Source of the DNA: Alphaproteobacteria bacterium
GTDB lineage: Bacteria > Pseudomonadota > Alphaproteobacteria > JAUHZY01
NCBI GenBank assembly: GCA_030425825.1
Contig: JAUHZY010000001.1
Coordinates: forward strand, 679,607-743,606
Direction: 5' to 3'
DNA length: 64,000 nucleotides
The position numbers were made by a program, and so were the translations under genes. The first letter of the stretch is position 1, and each line of letters starts with the position of its first letter. Below, piece by piece: positions 38,886-48,184 of the stretch. The notes below the pieces were generated by a model. It did no database searches. It saw only the letters and a list, made by a program, of their open reading frames with translations, and had not been told where the DNA came from.

Positions 38886-39611
38886 TTAAAGCGCAGCACC
38901 ATGCCTTAACACCGCCTCTGCCTCAGCTGTATAGTCATCATTCTGATCATGAACAACAAGACCAGGATAAATTTTAAAAGGTGTTTTAAGGTTTTTACGC
39001 GCGACAACAATCATGCGGTTCGCAACATCACCTTCTTTAGAAAACAACGGCAACACCTCAATCGCTCCGAACTTACCTTCTAAAGTTTTTAAAATACGCG
39101 GCAAAGCATCCGCGCGATGAATCATATGAAGCCAACCCTTGTGCTGTAATGCCTGATAGGCGACCTTAACCCAGTCACTTAAAGTACCGTGAATCTCAGC
39201 ATTTGCTGCTTTTTTTCTCGTATCTTCTGCAAGCACTGCAGCATCCACCTCCATATAAGGCGGGTTCATTATCAAGTGGGTAAAGCCCTTAAAGTCACAC
39301 CGCCTCATATCTTTATTCAAAACATTAACTTTATTATGCAAGCTATTGATTTTAATATTTTCAATAGAGATTTCCGCATAACTTTCTTCGATCTCGACCC
39401 CAGTTATATCGAATGACATATCCCCCAAGCGATAAGCCAAACAAAGCATCGCAGCACCAACCCCACACCCCAACTCTAAAATACGGGCATTTTTACATGT
39501 TTTTTGACGCACACTTGCAGCCAAGAAAACCGCATCAATCCCCGCTCGAAAACCTGTTTTCGGTTGACGGAGTTGCACCTTGCCATTAAGAAGAGTATTC
39601 TCGGTAATCAC
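38886..39611 (-). CDS. tRNA1(Val) A37 N6-methyltransferase-like protein
   Basis: SAM-dependent methyltransferase of the TrmN6/YfiC type. The 241-residue protein starts LNGKVQLRQPKTGFRAGIDAVFLAA, has the SAM motif ILELGCGVGAAML (about 44-56), an acidic motif GVEIEESYAE, and the catalytic NPPYM (about 115-119) typical of adenine-N6 enzymes. It is divergent from ispB with only 27 bases between the two starts, an arrangement common in alphaproteobacteria. Confidence 0.85.
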   Translation of the reverse strand: MITENTLLNGKVQLRQPKTGFRAGIDAVFLAASVRQKTCKNARILELGCGVGAAMLCLAYRLGDMSFDITGVEIEESYAEISIENIKINSLHNKVNVLNKDMRRCDFKGFTHLIMNPPYMEVDAAVLAEDTRKKAANAEIHGTLSDWVKVAYQALQHKGWLHMIHRADALPRILKTLEGKFGAIEVLPLFSKEGDVANRMIVVARKNLKTPFKIYPGLVVHDQNDDYTAEAEAVLRHGAAL

Positions 39612-39638
39612 TATCTAACCTTTGAAAAGTTGAAGCTT

Positions 39639-40616
39639 ATGACCGCCAGTATTGATCGTCTTCATGATCTTGTCAAAGATGACTTGATAAAAGTAAATCA
39701 AAAAATAGAACAAAACTTAGAAAGTACCGTCACGCTCATACCTGACCTTGCTAAGCATATTATTAATGCTGGTGGAAAGCGTTTACGCCCTATGTTAACA
39801 CTTGCTAGCGCAAAACTCTGCAACTATGAGGGACACGCTCATACAGGGCTTGCCGCAGCTATCGAGTTCATTCATACAGCAACACTTTTGCATGATGATG
39901 TTATTGATGAAAGCCATATGCGTCGTGGCAGACAAAGCGCAAACGATATTTGGGGTAACAAGCCTAGCGTTCTTGTCGGAGACTTTCTTTTTTCACGCGC
40001 CTTTCAACAAATGCTAGAATCTGACTCGATCAGCGCCCTATCTATCTTAGCAGATACATCTGTCAAAATTGCACAAGGTGAAGTTAAGCAATTGGTTATC
40101 GCAAACGATCTTAGTATTACAATAGAAGATCATTTAGATATTCTGTCAGCTAAAACGGCTGAGCTATTCGCTGCAGCATCAGAAATTGGCGCCGTCATTG
40201 CTGACAAACAAGACGAACGTCAAGCGCTGTATCATTTTGGATTAAACCTTGGTCTGTCCTTTCAGCTTGTGGACGATATTTTAGATTATGAAACATCCGA
40301 TGAAAAAATAGGTAAAAACCTAGGTGACGACTTTAGAGAAGGTAAAATCACCCTACCAGTTATTCTTGCCTATCAAAAGTCTGATGAAAAAGAGCGCCTT
40401 TTTTGGAAAAAAACCATGGGGGATGTTGACCAGTCAGATGATGATTTTGCAACAGCTGTCAGTATAATCAAAAAGTACGACACACTGACTCTGTCAAAAG
40501 AAAAAGCTAAGGAATATGGGGAAAAGGCGAAAGACTGTATTGCACATTTCCCACCTTCTGATATTAAGTCATCATTACTTGAGACCGTTGATTTCTGCAT
40601 CAATCGACTATATTAG
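39639..40616 (+). CDS. ispB: Long-chain trans-prenyl diphosphate synthase (octaprenyl type)
   Basis: Builds the isoprenoid side chain of ubiquinone from FPP and IPP. The ATG at 39639 starts MTASIDRLHDLV; a longer frame upstream overlaps the divergent methyltransferase and is not needed. The 325-residue protein has GGKRLRP (45-51), the first aspartate motif DDVID (86-90) and the second DDILD (212-216), with GDFLFSRAF between. Chain length is inferred from family resemblance. It uses precursors from the MEP pathway represented by dxr at 15 kb. Confidence 0.93.
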   Translation: MTASIDRLHDLVKDDLIKVNQKIEQNLESTVTLIPDLAKHIINAGGKRLRPMLTLASAKLCNYEGHAHTGLAAAIEFIHTATLLHDDVIDESHMRRGRQSANDIWGNKPSVLVGDFLFSRAFQQMLESDSISALSILADTSVKIAQGEVKQLVIANDLSITIEDHLDILSAKTAELFAAASEIGAVIADKQDERQALYHFGLNLGLSFQLVDDILDYETSDEKIGKNLGDDFREGKITLPVILAYQKSDEKERLFWKKTMGDVDQSDDDFATAVSIIKKYDTLTLSKEKAKEYGEKAKDCIAHFPPSDIKSSLLETVDFCINRLY

Positions 40617-40653
40617 GCTTGTAATAGGCTTCCATTTATTCCATAAATTGTTC

Positions 40654-40659
40654 TATAAT
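40654..40659 (+). promoter_or_regulatory. Putative -10 box of the orphan paralogue pair
   Basis: A perfect TATAAT lies 41 bases before the ATG at 40700. No convincing -35 is found at 16-18 bases, so the call rests on the -10 alone. Confidence 0.3.
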
Positions 40660-40699
40660 AAACACTTAAAAATTAATTTTGTGAAAGTTATACAAATCT

Positions 40700-41767
40700 A
40701 TGCTCCAAGCCTACGATTTACCACAGCCTATACTGGATGCACTGGAAGCGCTAAAGCTTGCAGCCAGCAACTATTATGAAGGCGAAAAAGGGATTAAAAA
40801 AATCGAATATGGCGTCAGCTCTCTTGATAAAGAACTGACAGAAAGCCAATCCCTCGATCGTGAATCAGGCGGTGAGACTCTTGCCGAACTACAACGCCAA
40901 GAGCTTGGAGAAAGAGGCGGAAGAGCTGTTGCAAACCTTTATATGGCATTCAAACAATCCTACTCGAACGGCGGTGGAGCGTTTGAAAAGTTTATCGACA
41001 ATCTTGAAACACTCTCAGAAGCAAAACCCGATAGGCTTATCAAAGTCTTTAAGAATCTTTTTGAAAGCTTTTGGCAAAACCCAGAAATGTATGGCTCACC
41101 AAAAACATCTGGCCCCCTGGCCTTCAAAGAAGTCAGACGTCTGTTCCAAAAAAACGGCTTTTTCAAACAGTGGTTTGATCGTGTTAATGTTGTACATTGG
41201 AAAGTCATCCCTTTTGGCCGCCCTGGTGATGCGATTAATGACTTTAGAGACAATTATCGGTGTTCTCTTATAAAAGAAACGCTTACCAATTTCCGCGAGT
41301 ACAACAAAGTACAACAAAAAAGGTTTAAATTTCTAGGCATCGACTTTAACCCGCCCTCAGAAAAAAGCCTCAGCAAACGATATGAAAAAGTGTGGAAAGA
41401 TTTTTTTGAAGGCGATGAGACAAAAAGATTCGAACAAGAATTCCGGCAACAGGAAAGTATCATCACTCAAAAACTTGAACAAAAGCAACAAGAGCTGACA
41501 CAAGCAAAAGAAGCCCTTGCACCTCTAGAAGAGCAAATCAAGTCTTTAACAATGCAACTTCTTGCCCACTTCCCTAACACGCAAGAGATTATTGACAAGC
41601 TTTACAGTATTTATCAAAGTAGCGACCTCACACAAACTGCGATTGAAGCAAGAACACACCTACATAATGCCTACAACAAGATACAGCTTCCAAGCTATGA
41701 AGAATATGCAGCGCAGCAAGAACATGTTATAGTCGAAGAGAGTAGCGAAGAAGAAACCAGTGAATAG
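40700..41767 (+). CDS. Orphan coiled-coil protein, first of a tandem paralogous pair
   Basis: Unrecognised 355-residue protein. It is paralogous to the next gene over the full length: a central block around QELGERGG...ANLYMAFKQSY (68-88), a HWKVIPFGRPGD motif (166-177) and a C-terminal IIDKLYSIYQSSDL. Residues about 225-280 form a long charged coiled coil (EQEFRQQESIITQKLEQKQ...). The tail is acidic and serine-rich (EESSEEETSE). No signal peptide. It is followed by its paralogue after 14 bases. Confidence 0.75.
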   Translation: MLQAYDLPQPILDALEALKLAASNYYEGEKGIKKIEYGVSSLDKELTESQSLDRESGGETLAELQRQELGERGGRAVANLYMAFKQSYSNGGGAFEKFIDNLETLSEAKPDRLIKVFKNLFESFWQNPEMYGSPKTSGPLAFKEVRRLFQKNGFFKQWFDRVNVVHWKVIPFGRPGDAINDFRDNYRCSLIKETLTNFREYNKVQQKRFKFLGIDFNPPSEKSLSKRYEKVWKDFFEGDETKRFEQEFRQQESIITQKLEQKQQELTQAKEALAPLEEQIKSLTMQLLAHFPNTQEIIDKLYSIYQSSDLTQTAIEARTHLHNAYNKIQLPSYEEYAAQQEHVIVEESSEEETSE

Positions 41768-41781
41768 AAAAGGCTTATAAA

Positions 41782-42816
41782 ATGGTTACAATTCCAATTG
41801 GCATGAGTACAGAAAATTTTGAAACTTTGATGAAGATCAAAGATATATGCCTTGATGTGGATAAACGAAGTAGAAAATCTGTTGAGCTTCTCAACAAAGT
41901 CCAAGAAATAGAAGCAAAAATAAAACAATCCGAAGCTTTAGAGCAGGTTATTCAAGAAAAAAAGCGCTATGAAATTGAAAGAGAACAACTGGGAGAGCTT
42001 GGTAAAAAAGCTATTGTAGGCCTCTTTTTCTCAATGAAAGCAAGCTATAAAGACTCAAACGCGGCAATCGATTCTTTTTTTAATATGGTCACAGATTGCA
42101 AACAAGGAGACGAAACCTCTATGGCAAACGCCATGAAAAAAGCGATTGAAACACTTGCTGGACAACCGGCAAGCTTTGGGCCTGAAAAACAACAGGTCAA
42201 TTATGCATACCTACAAGCTTTCATCCAAGGAGATGCCGTTTTTATGAAGTTCTATAAAAGCATCATAAACGCCCATCCAAAAGTAATTCCTGTAGGCAGA
42301 TCACCTTTTAAAGAAGATGAGTTAAGAGAGCAAAATAACCCTGTTAATGTCGACGGTCGCATTATTTTTATCCGCGCCCTTCTCATTGATTTTTATAACC
42401 AGGTACAGGAGCTCAATAAAAGCTTCCTCAAAAAACTTGCCGACCCTATGCAAGTTAAGTCATACCAAGACATCTACGACACAACCTGGAAAAATATTGT
42501 TGAAAGCAATGTTTTCAAGACAGGACAAGATGAATGTGAACGACACGATAAGAAAATGAAGGCCGACTTAGAGACGCTTGAAAAAACAATGAAAGAAAAC
42601 AGAGAAGCTTTTGAGAATGGCAAAAAAAGTATAGAAGAACTTCATCAGAAAATCGCCCGCCAGTACAAAAAAACTGAAGATATTGTCAAAGAAATTTATG
42701 AAATTTATGACAAAAGCAATGTTCCTCATATTGGGAAAGAAGCAGCAAACTCTATGACGCTCGTCTTGAAGAAAATGAACTTATTACATAAAGGTTTTTT
42801 CTTAGAAGCTTCTTAA
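41782..42816 (+). CDS. Orphan coiled-coil protein, second of a tandem paralogous pair
   Basis: Unrecognised 344-residue protein, paralogue of the upstream gene. Equivalent landmarks are EREQLGELGKKAIVGLFFSMKASY (66-89), AHPKVIPVGRS (164-174) and IVKEIYEIYDKSNV near the C-terminus. A coiled coil covers about 255-300. It lacks the acidic tail of its partner. The KVIP(V/F)GR motif at the same residue number in both is the best-kept feature and may mark a functional site. It converges on polA with 6 bases between stops. Confidence 0.75.
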   Translation: MVTIPIGMSTENFETLMKIKDICLDVDKRSRKSVELLNKVQEIEAKIKQSEALEQVIQEKKRYEIEREQLGELGKKAIVGLFFSMKASYKDSNAAIDSFFNMVTDCKQGDETSMANAMKKAIETLAGQPASFGPEKQQVNYAYLQAFIQGDAVFMKFYKSIINAHPKVIPVGRSPFKEDELREQNNPVNVDGRIIFIRALLIDFYNQVQELNKSFLKKLADPMQVKSYQDIYDTTWKNIVESNVFKTGQDECERHDKKMKADLETLEKTMKENREAFENGKKSIEELHQKIARQYKKTEDIVKEIYEIYDKSNVPHIGKEAANSMTLVLKKMNLLHKGFFLEAS

Positions 42817-42822
42817 TAGCGC

Positions 42823-45561
42823 TTAATGTGCAGCATTCCAGTTTTTGCCTTTTCCAGCCTCAACCAATAAAGGAACAGATATATCTTTTGCAGGCTTGCC
42901 TGCATTTTCCATAATAGGCTTCAAGATACTAATCATTTCATCTGCCTGGCTTTCTGCAGTCTCGAACAGTAATTCATCATGCACTTGCAACAACATATCA
43001 ACAGGTAGTTTCTTTTCTTTAACAACTTGATGAACCTGAGCCATTGCACGCTTTATAATATCTGCTGCTGTTCCTTGGATTGGCGCGTTGATTGCCTGAC
43101 GTTCTGCAAAGCCTCTTTGTGCCTTCACATAAATGGAGGGAATATAACATTTTCTTCCAAACAATGTTTCGACATATCCGTGGGTGTGACAAAACTCTTT
43201 TGTTTCAACCATATACTTCTTAATACCGCTATATTGTTCAAAATAGGCATCTATATATTGCTTTGCCTCCCCTTGTGAGCAATCTAGCTGCTTGGATAAA
43301 CCGAATGCACTCATACCATAAACAATCCCAAAATTAATTGCTTTGGCGCGTCTCCTTGATTCAAAATCAACATCATTAATTGGCATACCAAACACTTGGG
43401 ACGCTGTCAAAGCATGCACATCTACACCCTCTTTGAAAGCCTCTTTCAAAGGAGTAATATCGGCAATTTCTGCCAATAGCCTCAGCTCTATTTGTGAATA
43501 ATCTAACGCAAGCAATACATTTCCCTCTTCGGCGACAAAAGCATCTCGTATCATGCGGCCTTCTTCCGTACGAATTGGAATATTTTGAAGGTTAGGATCA
43601 CTAGAACTTAATCGCCCTGTTGATGTTACAGCCATTGAGAAAGATGTATGCACACGATTTGTCTTCGTATTAATATTATTTTTCAAAGCATCGGTATAAG
43701 TACTCGTCAGCTTTGTCAAAGAACGCCAATGTAAGATCTTATTGACGATTTTATGCTCATAAGAAAGCGGCTCTAAAACACTCATAGATGTACTGTAATC
43801 GCCTGATTTGCCTTTCTTGCCATGTGGCAGGCCCAACTTACCAAACAGGACCTCGCCTAATTGCTTAGGAGATCCAATGTTAAATGGTTCACCCGCCTCT
43901 TCATGAATCTCCTTTTCTAACTGAGATGTTTGCGCCTTAAAATTCTCACTTAAACGCCCCAAGATTTTCTCATCAACTTTGACACCTTTTGACTCCATCG
44001 CCGCAATCACCTCTGACAATGGCCTTTCAATTGTGTTGTATGCATCATACGTTTTTGTTTGGATAAGCTTTTGCAACAACACGTGGTAAAGGCGCAAAGT
44101 AAAATCTGCATCTTCAGCCGCATATTCACACGCAGCCCTTAAATCAACATTGGCGAAATTTTTTCCTTTTTCTGTCACGACGTCTTTATAGGCAATCATG
44201 TCTTGATCAAAATAGTTTTTTGCAAGAGTGTCCAGGCCATGCCTTGTCTTCACACCGTCAGCCATATAAGACATCAACATTGTATCTGCAGTCGGATAGA
44301 CATCAGCGCCATAATTTTTTAAAATGACAAGGTCATATTTGATATTTTGTCCAACCTTTAAAACAGCGGGGGACGTCAAGACGGGTTTTAAATCAGCCAA
44401 CACAGAATCAATATCCAGTTGGTCTTGCACCAACTCGCTTTGCCCAGATTCGACTTCACCAAATAAGTTTTCCTGACCAAATTCTTGGACATGTCCCAGA
44501 GGAATATAGCATGCCCTGCCTTCATCAATGGCAAGAGAGATGCCAACAAGTTCAGCAGATCTTGCATTCAGAGACGTCGTCTCAGTATCAATAGCAATAA
44601 TCCCACTTTCAAAACAAAGATCAATCCATTTTTTCAACATCACGCGATCTTGAATCAGGGTATAGTTCTTCTCTGTTTTTTTAACGGTTTTACTTTTCCC
44701 CTTTTTTTTCAAACGACTTAAGATCGAATGGAATTGCTGGTTTTCAAGAAAAGGTAATAAAGCATCATAATCTACAGGCTGCGGTTTCAAGGATTCTATT
44801 GAGGCAGGCAAATCAATATCGTCTTTTAATGTCACAAGCTCTAAGGATATTCTGGCTTGTTCAACATTTTCCTGAAGCGTTTCACGTCGTTTATTTTGTT
44901 TAATTTTATCTGTGTTTTGAAATAGTGTCTCAAAGTCACCAAATTCTTGTATAAGCTGTGCCGCAGTTTTTGGTCCAATTCCAGGAACACCTGGTACATT
45001 ATCACTACTGTCTCCCATCAAGGCTTGCACTTCGACAACTTGCTCGGGACCAACGCCAAACTTTTCAATAACCTGCTCACGCTCAATCAGCTTGTTTTTC
45101 ATCGGGTCCATCATACGCACATTATCATTGACCAGCTGCATCAAGTCTTTGTCGGATGAAACGATGACGACATTTTGTCCTTTTTCAACAGCCACTTTGG
45201 CATAAGAAGCGATTAAATCATCCGCCTCGTACCCCTCCATCTCGATACAAGGGACATTAAACAACTTTGTTACATCACGAATGAGTTGAAATTGCGGCAC
45301 TAAATCATCCGGTGCAGGGGGACGGTGTACTTTATAATCAGGATAAATATCATTACGAAAGCTTTTTCTGCCCGCATCAAAAATGACAGCAAGATTCTGG
45401 TTACCAGCATCATCAAGCAGCTTCATCAACATGTTTGTGTACCCATAAACAGCGTTCACCATAACGCCATCAGGGCGCGTCATGGGCGGCAAAGCATGAT
45501 ACGCACGAAAAATAAATCCTGATCCATCAATAAGATAAACCTGCTCGCTTAAAGAAGACAT
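42823..45561 (-). CDS. polA: DNA polymerase I
   Basis: Repair and Okazaki-fragment processing polymerase. The ATG at 45559-45561 (MSSLSEQVYLIDGSGFIFRAYHALPP) follows AAAGG; a longer frame start is not needed. The 912-residue protein keeps all three domains: 5'-3' nuclease (about 1-300), 3'-5' exonuclease with an intact DTET motif (about 333-336), and the polymerase with LALDYSQIELR, the O-helix RRRAKAINFGIVYG and QVHDELLFE. Proofreading is thus retained, unlike in some related lineages. Confidence 0.96.
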   Translation of the reverse strand: MSSLSEQVYLIDGSGFIFRAYHALPPMTRPDGVMVNAVYGYTNMLMKLLDDAGNQNLAVIFDAGRKSFRNDIYPDYKVHRPPAPDDLVPQFQLIRDVTKLFNVPCIEMEGYEADDLIASYAKVAVEKGQNVVIVSSDKDLMQLVNDNVRMMDPMKNKLIEREQVIEKFGVGPEQVVEVQALMGDSSDNVPGVPGIGPKTAAQLIQEFGDFETLFQNTDKIKQNKRRETLQENVEQARISLELVTLKDDIDLPASIESLKPQPVDYDALLPFLENQQFHSILSRLKKKGKSKTVKKTEKNYTLIQDRVMLKKWIDLCFESGIIAIDTETTSLNARSAELVGISLAIDEGRACYIPLGHVQEFGQENLFGEVESGQSELVQDQLDIDSVLADLKPVLTSPAVLKVGQNIKYDLVILKNYGADVYPTADTMLMSYMADGVKTRHGLDTLAKNYFDQDMIAYKDVVTEKGKNFANVDLRAACEYAAEDADFTLRLYHVLLQKLIQTKTYDAYNTIERPLSEVIAAMESKGVKVDEKILGRLSENFKAQTSQLEKEIHEEAGEPFNIGSPKQLGEVLFGKLGLPHGKKGKSGDYSTSMSVLEPLSYEHKIVNKILHWRSLTKLTSTYTDALKNNINTKTNRVHTSFSMAVTSTGRLSSSDPNLQNIPIRTEEGRMIRDAFVAEEGNVLLALDYSQIELRLLAEIADITPLKEAFKEGVDVHALTASQVFGMPINDVDFESRRRAKAINFGIVYGMSAFGLSKQLDCSQGEAKQYIDAYFEQYSGIKKYMVETKEFCHTHGYVETLFGRKCYIPSIYVKAQRGFAERQAINAPIQGTAADIIKRAMAQVHQVVKEKKLPVDMLLQVHDELLFETAESQADEMISILKPIMENAGKPAKDISVPLLVEAGKGKNWNAAH

Positions 45562-45649
45562 AAAAAACCTTTTGAAATGCTTATGAATTAAGAAAAACAA
45601 CCATAGAGGCCAACCTTCAAAAACTCAAATATTTTTTACATATTAACTG

Positions 45650-45677
45650 TTGACGCTTTAGAGAAAAAATGTACAAT
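45650..45677 (+). promoter_or_regulatory. Putative sigma70-type promoter of the small orphan pair
   Basis: TTGACG (45650-45655), 16 bases, TACAAT (45672-45677): 5/6 matches in both boxes. The start near 45684 would place a hairpin at the very 5' end of the message. Confidence 0.6.
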
Positions 45678-45689
45678 TCGCGGAAAATA

Positions 45690-45707
45690 GTAGCAAATAA
45701 TTGCTAC
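45690..45707 (+). promoter_or_regulatory. 5' leader hairpin of the small orphan pair
   Basis: GTAGCAA pairs perfectly with TTGCTAC across a four-base ATAA loop. It lies a few bases from the predicted transcript start and 13 bases before the AGGAGG ribosome site. A 5'-terminal stem of this kind often protects messages from decay. Confidence 0.45.
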
Positions 45708-45730
45708 AAAACCCTTAATAGGAGGCACAA

Positions 45731-45961
45731 ATGAGCTTTGCAGACGAATACGGCGTTGGTGATGGCGCTTTTGAAACAGACGGTGACGGAAACACACGCA
45801 TCGAAGATTATATAAAAATCATTCATCCAGACCAATCTGTTATTGGTGGACTAAAAAATCTTATAAATGAAACAAACTTACCTACATCTTATACACAGGA
45901 AAAACCGTCATTTGACAATACTTTTTTTCAAGAAGAGAAGATCGCTTTTCCTAGAAGATAA
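45731..45961 (+). CDS. Small acidic orphan protein (76 residues)
   Basis: Unrecognised. A strong ATAGGAGG site precedes the ATG, so translation is likely. The N-terminus is acidic and glycine-rich (DEYGVGDGAFETDGDGNTRIEDY), which superficially recalls calcium-binding loops (DxDGNT), but a single such loop is not enough to call an EF-hand. It has its own promoter and a leader hairpin, and is followed after 58 bases by a second orphan with an equally strong ribosome site. Confidence 0.65.
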   Translation: MSFADEYGVGDGAFETDGDGNTRIEDYIKIIHPDQSVIGGLKNLINETNLPTSYTQEKPSFDNTFFQEEKIAFPRR

Positions 45962-46019
45962 GCTAATTTGACGAAATGTCTTCATGGGATTACGATAAAG
46001 AAAACCATGGAGGTAGAAA

Positions 46020-46475
46020 ATGTCAGAAGAGACTCTTGATAAAACATTTGAACAGGCGATTGAAAACGCATCCCCTGAAGCCAAAGCTATTCTTCAGAAA
46101 ATTGAAGACCAAAAATATGTCATGGACGAATATCAAATTGGTCAACTGCTTGAAATTTATGACATAGATATTCATAGCATACATAAGTCTGACATTTTAA
46201 TGACAATTAAAAGGCATTTCTCAAACATCAAATTGCCTGAAAACTTTGACACACATAAATTTCTTCAAATGCTTGACGACAAATGTAAAGCGTATATCGA
46301 CCCTAAGCAATCTGGCCCTGAAGATGCGGCAGGTACAAATGACGCTTTTTTTGAACAAAAAATCAAAGAACGTGAAGAAGTAAAACAAAAAATGGCTGAA
46401 AAAGATGCCATTCAAAAAGAATTAGATCTTCAGCTTGTCCTAGCAAAAAAGCGAAAAGAAAAACAAGCTCAATAA
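46020..46475 (+). CDS. Orphan protein with C-terminal coiled coil (151 residues)
   Basis: Unrecognised. ATGGAGG precedes the ATG. The N-terminal ~75 residues look like a compact helical domain (PEAKAILQKIEDQKYVMDEY, IGQLLEIYDIDIHSIHK); after a short P/G-rich linker, residues about 112-151 form a highly charged coiled coil ending KKRKEKQAQ. A bidirectional terminator follows directly. With the 76-residue gene upstream it forms a small self-contained unit where infB-region genes might have been expected after nusA. Confidence 0.7.
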   Translation: MSEETLDKTFEQAIENASPEAKAILQKIEDQKYVMDEYQIGQLLEIYDIDIHSIHKSDILMTIKRHFSNIKLPENFDTHKFLQMLDDKCKAYIDPKQSGPEDAAGTNDAFFEQKIKEREEVKQKMAEKDAIQKELDLQLVLAKKRKEKQAQ

Positions 46476-46476
46476 A

Positions 46477-46515
46477 AAAAGCCTCCTTCCTCATAACAAG
46501 GAAGAAGGCTTTTCT
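46477..46515. terminator. Bidirectional intrinsic terminator between the orphan pair and nusA
   Basis: GCCTCCTTCC (46481-46490) pairs with GGAAGAAGGC (46500-46509) with one mismatch. An A-run on the left and a T-run on the right give a U-tract in both directions. It ends the rightward orphan pair and the leftward rimP-nusA unit. Confidence 0.85.
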
Positions 46516-46539
46516 TTCGTATTCCACAAAAGACCTGTG

Positions 46540-48159
46540 TTACTTGCTTTCTTCTGTGCCTTCCTCTGCAAACCAGTGTGCACGCGCAGCCATAATCATA
46601 TCGCTTGCCTTCTGCTCTGTCAGCATATCTTCATCCAGAATTTCAAGTAATTCATCTGTCGCAAGATCACCTAAGTCATCTAATGTCTTGATACCTTTTT
46701 CACCAATTTTACCAAGAATTGCTGGTGTCATGTTATCAAGCGCAGCAACTTCATCAGAAACACCCAACTTCTTGCGTTGCGTTTCCATTTCTTTGCTTAG
46801 GTTATCTAGGTACTCTTTCGCGCGCGTCTGAAGCTCATTCGCGATCTCATCATCAAGACCTTCAATTGCTTCAATTTCGCCTGCTGCAACATATGCAACA
46901 TCTTCAACGTTCATAAAGCCTTCTGCAACAAGCAGTCTCGCGAGAACCTCATCAACATCCAAAGCTTCAACAAATAGCTTAGATCTTGTTTCTATATCCT
47001 TCGCGCGACGTTCAGATTCATCTGCTTCAGTTGTAATATCGATTTCACAACGTGCAATTTTTGAAGCCAAACGAACATTTTGTCCACGACGGCCAATTGC
47101 AAGAGATAGTTGGTCATCAGGTACAACAACTTCTAGACGGTTGTTTTCTTCATCAACAACAACCTTCAAAACTTCTGCAGGAGCCAGTGCATTTACAACA
47201 AATGTCGCGAGATTTTCTGACCATGGAACAATATCAATTTTCTCACCTTGAAGCTCGGCAACAATTGCTTGAACACGGCTTCCACGCATCCCAACACAGG
47301 CGCCAATTGGATCAATGGAACCATCATTTGTAGAAACAGCAATTTTCGCGCGTGACCCAGGATCACGTGCTGCTGACTTCACTTGAATGACACCATCATA
47401 AATTTCAGGCACTTCTTGATGGAATAGTTTCACCATAAAGTCTGGGTGAGAACGACTAAGGAAAAGTTGAGGACCACGTTGTTCGCGACGCACATCTAGA
47501 ATCAATGCACGGATACGGTCGCCCTGCCCCAAATGCTCACGTGGAATCGCTTCATCGCGGTGAAGCAATGCTTCTGCACGCCCCAAGTCGACAATAACGT
47601 TGCCGTACTCAATACGCTTCACTGTTCCATTAACAATTTCACCTGTACGATCTTTGTATTCTTCAAACTGACGCTGTCTTTCTGCATCACGCACACGGTT
47701 AATAATAATTTGTCGTGCGCCTTGCGCAGAAACACGCCCAAAATCAACTGGAGGCAATTCATCAATAACGTAGTCTCCAATTTTGTGAGCATCATCAATT
47801 TCTTTTGCATCTTCTAATGTGATTTGTGCAGCTACTGTCAAAACAGGCTCAGCATCCTCTTCTTCTAAGTTTTCATCAGATGGAGCAGCCTGTGCCTTGT
47901 CCATCTCATCTTCTTCCAGCTCAACAGGCGCCTTAATTTCATCAACAACCAGGCGATATCTATGAATTGTAATTGCCCCTGTTTTGCGATCTAACGTCGC
48001 GCGAATATCATTATCCAAGCCATATTTCGTCTTCGCCGTTTTTTCGATGGCATCTTCCATCGCACCAAGGACGATTTCTTTATCAATACCCTTTTCTTTG
48101 GCAAGCATGTCTGCCATTTCAATTAATTCTTTTCTTTCAATTCCAGCGACTGTTTGCAT
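46540..48159 (-). CDS. nusA: Transcription termination/antitermination factor NusA
   Basis: Binds RNA polymerase and nascent RNA to control pausing, termination and rRNA antitermination. The 539-residue protein has the N-terminal RNAP-binding domain, an S1 domain (TGEIVNGTVKRIEYGNVIVDLG about 168-190), two KH domains (GACVGMRGSRVQAI and LAIGRRGQNVRLA), and an acidic C-terminal repeat region with HhH-like units (AEGFMNVEDVAYV; IGEKGIKTLDDL). AGGAGA precedes the ATG. It lies 25 bases after rimP. ylxR and infB, usual downstream partners, are missing. Confidence 0.96.
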   Translation of the reverse strand: MQTVAGIERKELIEMADMLAKEKGIDKEIVLGAMEDAIEKTAKTKYGLDNDIRATLDRKTGAITIHRYRLVVDEIKAPVELEEDEMDKAQAAPSDENLEEEDAEPVLTVAAQITLEDAKEIDDAHKIGDYVIDELPPVDFGRVSAQGARQIIINRVRDAERQRQFEEYKDRTGEIVNGTVKRIEYGNVIVDLGRAEALLHRDEAIPREHLGQGDRIRALILDVRREQRGPQLFLSRSHPDFMVKLFHQEVPEIYDGVIQVKSAARDPGSRAKIAVSTNDGSIDPIGACVGMRGSRVQAIVAELQGEKIDIVPWSENLATFVVNALAPAEVLKVVVDEENNRLEVVVPDDQLSLAIGRRGQNVRLASKIARCEIDITTEADESERRAKDIETRSKLFVEALDVDEVLARLLVAEGFMNVEDVAYVAAGEIEAIEGLDDEIANELQTRAKEYLDNLSKEMETQRKKLGVSDEVAALDNMTPAILGKIGEKGIKTLDDLGDLATDELLEILDEDMLTEQKASDMIMAARAHWFAEEGTEESK

Positions 48160-48184
48160 GTTTTTCTCCTTAAACTATAAACAA

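Noticed and set aside
45731..45961. EF-hand calcium-binding protein
   Set aside because: Only one DxDGNT-like loop, without the flanking helices or a second hand.
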